Below, one piece after another: positions 6,448 through 10,947 of a stretch of DNA of 10,947 nucleotides. Numbering within the stretch: the stretch's first letter is position 1; the number at the start of each line of letters is the position of its first letter. A program made the translations under genes and the position numbers. The notes under the pieces were generated by a model. The model was given only the letters and a program-made list of their open reading frames with translations, made no database searches and was not told the DNA's origin. The stretch comes from Rickettsiales bacterium (lineage in GTDB: Bacteria > Pseudomonadota > Alphaproteobacteria > Rickettsiales > UBA1997), in contig CANEUK010000025.1 of NCBI GenBank assembly GCA_947441695.1, forward strand, positions 1 to 10,947, in the 5' to 3' direction.

Positions 6448-6533
6448 ATCTTTTTTTTGAATTTAAGTGAAAATTTAATTCTAATTTTAGTCAATTTTGG
6501 TTTTTCTTTTTTTTAAAAAACACAAATTTTTTT

Positions 6534-8180
6534 ATGCCAACCGAGCTAATAAAATCACAATTATCCTTAATTCCGCCAAACCCCGGAGTTTATCGTTTTT
6601 TTAACTCCAAAAACGAGGTAATTTATGTTGGAAAAGCCAAAAACCTATTCAAGCGCGTTTCTAGCTACACCAAAGAAAATCAGTTATCGCGACGAATTTC
6701 GCGCATGATTTTTTTGGCGCAAAAAGTTGAAATAATTCAAACCGAAAGCGAGGTTGAAGCACTTTTGCTTGAACATAATTTGATTAAAAAGTTGCAGCCG
6801 CGTTTTAATATTTTGCTACGCGACGACAAAACTTTTCCTCAAATTTTAATTACCAATCACCAATTTCCTCAAATTACCAAATATCGCGGCGGCAACGACA
6901 ACAAGGGTTCGCACTTTGGACCCTTTGCCAATACTCGCAGCGTTAATCACACGATTGACGTTTTGCGTAAAATTTTTCGCCTACGAAATTGTTCTGACGC
7001 TGAATTTAAGTTGCGCCAAAAACCTTGCTTAGAATTTCAAATTAAAAGATGTTTAGCACCTTGCGTGGCAAAGGTTTCAAGCGATGAATATAAAATTGCA
7101 GTTGGAAATGCGATTGATTTTTTAAAAGGAAAAACTGACCAAGTTCAAGAAAAATTAACCGCCAAAATGCAACAATTTAGTGCCGAACAAAATTACGAAA
7201 GCGCGGCAAATGTTCGCGATCAAATCAACGCGCTCAACGATGTGCAAACCAAGCAAAATATTAATATCAACGAAATTAAAGACGCCGACGTAATCACAAT
7301 AGTTGAAAGCAGAGGTTCTGTTTGCATTTACGTGGCGTTTTTTCGCGCCAGTCGAAGTTTGGGCGCAAAACCTTATTTTTATGAAATTGAAGAAGATAAA
7401 AAATTAGACGAACTTTTAAGTGAATTTCTTGGTCAATTTTATTTAGATAACCCCGCTCCGAGCTTGATTTTATTGAACTTAGAACTTTCTGAAAAAAAAT
7501 TACTCGAAATGTTTTTAGCGAAAAAAAACTTTGACAAAAAAACTGAAATTATCACGCCAAAACGCGGTGTAAAATTGGCTTTATTGCAAGATCAAGAAAA
7601 GTTAGCGCGCCAAAATTTAGATCAAAAAATTCTACAAAATCTTAACAATAAAAAACTTCTGCTCGAAGTAAAAAAAATTTTCAATTTACCTAAAATTCCT
7701 AAGCGAATTGAAGTCTACGACAATAGTCACACTCAAACCACCAATGCGGTTGGAGCTTTAATTACCGCTGGCGTTGACGGGTTTATTAAAAGTGGTTATC
7801 GCAAATTTAATTTACGTTTTGACTTATCGCAAAATCGCGACGACACCGCCATGATGCGCGAAGTTTTTATGCGACGTTTTTCAAAGTTAAAAAAAGCCGA
7901 ATATCCTGACTTGATAATTATTGATGGCGGAAAAGGTCAAATGAACGCAGCGCAAGAAATTTTTGATTATTTAAAGGTTTCAATTCCTTTTATTTGCATG
8001 TCAAAAGGCGAAAACCGCAACGCTGGCGAAGAAGTTTTTCATCAAATCAATCAAGATTCTTTTACTTTACCAAAAACTCATCCCGTGATGTATTATTTAC
8101 AACGCCTAAGAGACGAAGCTCATCGTTTTGCAATTATGACGCACCGCAAAAAACGCGACAAAGCGATGGTTATTTTTTAG
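6534..8180 (+). CDS. uvrC: UvrABC excinuclease subunit UvrC lacking the C-terminal HhH domain
   Basis: UvrC makes both incisions in nucleotide excision repair after UvrA/UvrB locate damage. The N-terminal GIY-YIG nuclease is intact: GVYRF (18-22), VIYVGKAKNL (29-38), Arg41, and EALLLEHNLIK (75-85). The four cluster-binding cysteines are at 153, 165, 173 and 177. The UvrB-interacting UVR motif spans about 201-236 (EQNYESAANVRDQINAL). The RNase H-like 5'-incision nuclease follows, with Asp396 (EVYDNSH), Asp436/437 (NRDDTAMM), Asp464 (IIDGGKGQ) and the His residues in AHRFAIMTHRKKR. In other UvrCs about 55-70 residues follow this motif and carry tandem helix-hairpin-helix DNA-binding motifs (IPGIGxKR-like). 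Here the protein stops after DKAMVIF, at 548 residues against roughly 600-640. No downstream frame up to 8354 encodes an HhH motif, so it is not a simple frameshift. It converges with the virB6-like gene. The start ATG has no visible Shine-Dalgarno. Confidence 0.95.
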   Translation: MPTELIKSQLSLIPPNPGVYRFFNSKNEVIYVGKAKNLFKRVSSYTKENQLSRRISRMIFLAQKVEIIQTESEVEALLLEHNLIKKLQPRFNILLRDDKTFPQILITNHQFPQITKYRGGNDNKGSHFGPFANTRSVNHTIDVLRKIFRLRNCSDAEFKLRQKPCLEFQIKRCLAPCVAKVSSDEYKIAVGNAIDFLKGKTDQVQEKLTAKMQQFSAEQNYESAANVRDQINALNDVQTKQNININEIKDADVITIVESRGSVCIYVAFFRASRSLGAKPYFYEIEEDKKLDELLSEFLGQFYLDNPAPSLILLNLELSEKKLLEMFLAKKNFDKKTEIITPKRGVKLALLQDQEKLARQNLDQKILQNLNNKKLLLEVKKIFNLPKIPKRIEVYDNSHTQTTNAVGALITAGVDGFIKSGYRKFNLRFDLSQNRDDTAMMREVFMRRFSKLKKAEYPDLIIIDGGKGQMNAAQEIFDYLKVSIPFICMSKGENRNAGEEVFHQINQDSFTLPKTHPVMYYLQRLRDEAHRFAIMTHRKKRDKAMVIF

Positions 8181-8354
8181 GTTTTGGGTTTTTTTTGTTA
8201 TTACTAACCCAACAAAACATTTGCGAGACTTGGATTGTAATCAATTCCACGAAAGAAATGAAAATGCGACCTAGTTTGCAAACCTAAAATCTAACACAGA
8301 AATCGAAGAACCCTTTCTGCAAAGCTCTTTATCATTCTGGAGCGTCTGATTTTT
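8181..8354. other. Convergent intergenic region between uvrC and virB6-like gene
   Basis: These 174 bases lie between two convergent stops. An inverted repeat at 8181-8218 pairs TTGGGTT (8184-8190) with AACCCAA (8206-8212), extendable by GTTT/AAAC with a bulge. No T-run follows it on the plus strand, so it is a weak uvrC terminator candidate. A 4-bp stem, GCTC...GAGC near 8325-8344, followed by a T run is another weak candidate. A perfect palindrome GTTTGCAAAC sits at 8274-8283. No convincing gene, tRNA or HhH-coding remnant is present in any frame. Confidence 0.35.
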
Positions 8355-10947
8355 TTATTCTTTACCTTTAGAAGAATCTGAACTTCCGCCACCTTCAGAA
8401 GAATCTGAACTTCCACCACCTTTAGAAGAATCTGAACTTCCACCACCTTTAGAAGAATCTGAACTTTTTTCTTCGCTTGGACGAGCCGAGTCAGACTTAT
8501 CTTTTGAAGCCCCTGAATCAGCAACAGCTTTGCCTTTATTTCCAGCTGAATTTGCCATTGCTTTTACGCCACCTCTGGCAGATTTTGCGGCTGCCATACC
8601 GTGTTTTTTAATGCCTCTTACGCCTCGTTTTTGTATGGCTCGCAAACCTTTAGCAGTTTTTTTAACCATATCGGCCATACCATCTTTTCCACCCCAATCG
8701 CTTTTCAACTCCATTCCGCCAACAAGTTTCGAGGCAAAACCAGTAATTTGGTCAAGAAAGCTTAACAAAATATACATCACAAAAACGCCTTCGATTATAG
8801 TTTTTAGTTTATCGCCATTCATCGAACCAAGCATTGGTAATCCTATTCCTAAAGCTTCAAATCCATCGAAAGTTTTGATGTCAGAAATTTTAAATATACA
8901 ATAAATGCTAGTATCTTGCGCCGCAGAATTGCAGACGATTTTTTTGGGCTCACTTTTTCCATCTCCACTAAAAGTTGCTTCTCCAATCACGATGTGATCA
9001 AAAATACTTAACATAATTCCAAGATAGGCAAAAAGAATCATTGGTTGCAAAGTAAAACCCAAAAGCTGCTTCCACCAACCATCGAAAATTGATTTAGTTC
9101 TTTTGAACATTGCCAAGGTTATTGTAATGGGTGAAACATACATCAGAATCATTACCGCCGTGGTGGAAAGCAAAAATATATGCAAAGCTCTCACGGTTAT
9201 TGCAATCATAAAAAACCCAAACAGAAGAGCAGCCACAAAAAACACCACTCCCAAACCGCCAGTAAAAAACCCACCCAAAATCATAAAGATTAAATTTGGC
9301 ACCGAAACTTCAGGGCCATAACCAAGAGCGCGAGCTATTTTGCAATCAAGTATATCCCAAATTCTTAAATATTGGTTTTTATCCTCGTAAGCTGGTTTTT
9401 TATATTTGGTGCTTTCGTTGTTGTCGGCGTAGTTAAATCTTGGAAATTGACATCCATCAAGCTTGTTTTCCAACGAAGTTTCTTTGAGCCTTTTTTCCAA
9501 AGAAGGTTCGTCGAGATTGAAAGTTATGTCAGACAAAAGGCTAGAAGTTCCAAGAACTCCTTTCATAAAACCAGATTGCCAGCCATCTCCAACCGCAAAA
9601 TACATCACCAAACCAATTTTTAAAATATAAGGCAAAACCTCTTTTCTGGTTATAACTTGACCAGGAACTCCAATCAAAATCATGTAGCCAAAAAAGGTTA
9701 TAGAAACAATCAAGCAAACTTTGATAATATTTTGCAAACCGTCCTGCATTCTTACAAAAAACGATTTTTTATTTAGTTCTACTCCCTCTTGAATTCCAGC
9801 TGCATAACCAGAAGCGCAAACACCATTTTCATCAGGAGTTTCATCGGGTTCGGAGCATTGAGAACGACCAGCTCTATTAAGAAAAACATTCTCCATAGTT
9901 TCTTTAAAACACTGCGCCATCGGAGCTGAAAAACCGCGAGTGTTAATTGGAATTAATTGCGAAGTGAAGCCATAAACATTTTGAGAATCTCCCTTCATGT
10001 CGTAACAAGCAGAAGAAATAAAATTGCCTGAAAAATTTGAGGTTCTCACATATGGCAAAATAGGAATTTTTGAACAATGTTTCATGTATTGACAATAGTT
10101 ATTCAATAACGTCGTGCCATCACTATTTACAGTAATATCCTGTTTTTCTGTTCCGCCTCCAAGATTGTGGTTGTAAGGACAAACGGAATAAGTTTTGGCA
10201 CAAATATAGTTTGATTTTTCTTTGCTGGTATAAGCCTCAAAAGTAACACTAAAAACATCGCATTTAGATCCAATTTCACAAAAAGAATACCTATAATTAT
10301 CCGCCCCTACAGTTTCTGGGCTATTTTCAATGCAAATGGTGTTTTGGCTTCTTTTTTTGCAGCAGTCGTAGGCAGCTTGTGAGCTTGGAGTAACGTTTTT
10401 AAGTAAAAATCTGTTACAGGCATAAACTGATGCGGTTCCCGGCCCCGTCATGTAATACCTCTGCCTATCTTCATCATTGTCAGCGAAACCAAGGGCGTCC
10501 TTAACCTGACCAAGGGCGTCCTTAACGTAACCAAGGGCGTCCTTTCTGGAATATTTTTTCCCTTTGCTTTCGTAATTTTCAGGATTTGTGCAAGCGCCAC
10601 TTCCTCTGTCGGGAAACTCTTTTCCGCCGTAAATATATTCGCGATAAAGTTTGTTAGTTATTTTGGGTTCAGAATAATCACTATTTTTTTTTAAATTGAA
10701 TTTGTCACATTCTAAACCAAGCGTGCCGTCTTGAAAAAGCTGCTTCAAACATCCAGAATAAGATCCTTTGTAGGGACCTTTTTTCCAAATAAAAGGCCCT
10801 GTATCACCTTCTGATCTTTCTTTATCGACTTTATTACTATCTTTTCCAACTTCGGCCCAAGTTTGCCAATCGTGCCCACAAACTCTTGCTTTTTCGTAGA
10901 CGCCTTTAGCAACTCCGTAAATTATTGACAAAGCAGTAGTCGCAGCA
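8355..10947 (-). CDS. virB6: VirB6/TrbL-type type IV secretion channel protein, large Rickettsiales-like form, 5' end outside window
   Basis: The stop is at 8355. The frame is open to the right edge, and the residues before the TTG at 10931 (AATTA, then LSIIYGVAKGVYEKARVCG) look like coding, so the true start is outside. Positions below count from that TTG (858 residues). VirB6 is the polytopic inner-membrane channel component of type IV secretion. The first ~390 residues are polar with 18 cysteines, suggesting a disulfide-bonded extracytoplasmic domain, and include three KDALG heptapeptide repeats (127-148). The TrbL/VirB6 membrane core follows. It has spans near 398-420, 430-450 (ending in the rickettsial-type MYFAVGDGW), a long hydrophobic block 540-607, 623-649 (LGFTLQPMILFAYLGIML) and 707-735. 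The tail (740-858) is basic, then Ser/Gly/Asp repeats. Arg codons are mostly AGA/AGG, unlike neighbouring genes. Which virB6 paralogue it is cannot be told; other T4SS genes probably lie to the right. Confidence 0.88.
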   Translation of the reverse strand, partial: AATTALSIIYGVAKGVYEKARVCGHDWQTWAEVGKDSNKVDKERSEGDTGPFIWKKGPYKGSYSGCLKQLFQDGTLGLECDKFNLKKNSDYSEPKITNKLYREYIYGGKEFPDRGSGACTNPENYESKGKKYSRKDALGYVKDALGQVKDALGFADNDEDRQRYYMTGPGTASVYACNRFLLKNVTPSSQAAYDCCKKRSQNTICIENSPETVGADNYRYSFCEIGSKCDVFSVTFEAYTSKEKSNYICAKTYSVCPYNHNLGGGTEKQDITVNSDGTTLLNNYCQYMKHCSKIPILPYVRTSNFSGNFISSACYDMKGDSQNVYGFTSQLIPINTRGFSAPMAQCFKETMENVFLNRAGRSQCSEPDETPDENGVCASGYAAGIQEGVELNKKSFFVRMQDGLQNIIKVCLIVSITFFGYMILIGVPGQVITRKEVLPYILKIGLVMYFAVGDGWQSGFMKGVLGTSSLLSDITFNLDEPSLEKRLKETSLENKLDGCQFPRFNYADNNESTKYKKPAYEDKNQYLRIWDILDCKIARALGYGPEVSVPNLIFMILGGFFTGGLGVVFFVAALLFGFFMIAITVRALHIFLLSTTAVMILMYVSPITITLAMFKRTKSIFDGWWKQLLGFTLQPMILFAYLGIMLSIFDHIVIGEATFSGDGKSEPKKIVCNSAAQDTSIYCIFKISDIKTFDGFEALGIGLPMLGSMNGDKLKTIIEGVFVMYILLSFLDQITGFASKLVGGMELKSDWGGKDGMADMVKKTAKGLRAIQKRGVRGIKKHGMAAAKSARGGVKAMANSAGNKGKAVADSGASKDKSDSARPSEEKSSDSSKGGGSSDSSKGGGSSDSSEGGGSSDSSKGKE
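8368..8475 (-). repeat. 27-bp in-frame tandem repeat at the virB6 3' end
   Basis: There are three full 27-bp units (8368-8394, 8395-8421, 8422-8448) and a partial fourth (8449-8466, diverging by 8475), differing by one or two bases. On the coding strand each encodes a nine-residue GGSSDSSKG-type unit (Glu for Lys in one). They form the flexible hydrophilic C-terminus of the VirB6-like protein. Near identity at DNA level indicates recent slippage or unequal exchange, so copy number may vary between strains. Confidence 0.93.
10488..10550 (-). repeat. 21-bp in-frame tandem repeat in the virB6 N-terminal domain
   Basis: There are three consecutive 21-bp units at 10488-10508, 10509-10529 and 10530-10550. 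The 16-base core ACCAAGGGCGTCCTT is invariant apart from the unit ends. Each encodes a heptapeptide KDALG-x-[VA] (Phe-Ala, Gln-Val, Tyr-Val variants). Seven residues per unit gives an amphipathic heptad in the Cys-rich region ahead of the membrane core. The near-perfect DNA identity points to recent expansion. Confidence 0.93.

Noticed and set aside
8274..8283. Perfect palindrome GTTTGCAAAC as an operator
   Set aside because: It lies between two convergent gene ends, far from any promoter, and a 10-bp palindrome in AT-rich DNA is not unusual.
8181..8290. Frameshifted remainder of UvrC after the stop at 8180
   Set aside because: None of the three forward frames gives helix-hairpin-helix sequence; the one that stays open encodes hydrophobic and unrelated residues.
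8368..8475. Regular 27-bp repeats as a possible CRISPR-like array
   Set aside because: Units are directly adjacent with no spacers, lie in frame inside the virB6-like gene and encode a Ser/Gly peptide repeat.
8291..8524. Minus-strand reading frame of 77 codons across the repeat region (VEVQILLK repeats)
   Set aside because: It is an alternative-frame reading of the same 27-bp repeats; its tidy peptide repeat follows automatically from the repeat length being divisible by three.
8530..8904. Plus-strand reading frame of 124 codons inside the virB6-like gene
   Set aside because: It is antisense to a well-supported membrane protein and has no recognisable motif or start context.

Overview
The window is AT-rich (about one third GC by eye) and looks like part of a chromosome from an alphaproteobacterium, most likely a member of the Rickettsiales or a related host-associated lineage. 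The strongest taxonomic hint is the partial gene at the right edge. It encodes a very large VirB6/TrbL-type type IV secretion channel protein with a long Cys-rich region before its membrane core, an architecture typical of Rickettsiales. ThyX in place of ThyA and an alphaproteobacterial-style UvrC agree with this. Enolase argues against Rickettsia itself, which lacks glycolysis, and fits a family with more central metabolism. The taxonomic placement is inference.

Layout, left to right. (1) 1-1566, minus: recJ, whose 3' end lies outside the window. (2) 1733-2158, plus: a small secreted, highly charged helical repeat protein. It converges on a bidirectional terminator (2183-2220) with (3) a 46-residue membrane-anchored or secreted microprotein at 2251-2391, minus. 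(4) 2484-4611, plus: a tight two-gene unit, eno followed 1 nt later by a D-amino-acid-transaminase-like class IV PLP enzyme. (5) 4659-6447, minus: a compact operon thyX-tatA-exoD, converging with the eno unit on a hairpin-rich 4604-4665 junction. (6) 6534-8180, plus: uvrC, divergent from thyX across 86 bp and ending before the usual C-terminal helix-hairpin-helix domain. (7) 8355-10947, minus: the virB6-like gene, open at the window's right edge, with two in-frame tandem repeats and Arg codon usage unlike its neighbours.

Functionally this is mostly housekeeping: DNA repair and recombination (RecJ, UvrC), dTMP synthesis (ThyX), glycolysis/gluconeogenesis (Eno), D-amino-acid supply (Dat-like), envelope and export (TatA, ExoD family). 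It abuts a type IV secretion locus that probably continues to the right. There is no RNA gene, insertion sequence or CRISPR array that I can support. I do not see a wholly new multi-gene system. The points worth a second look are departures inside known families (enolase signature changes, a Dat-like enzyme without the usual His, UvrC without HhH, repeat expansion in VirB6) and two small uncharacterised envelope-targeted proteins.
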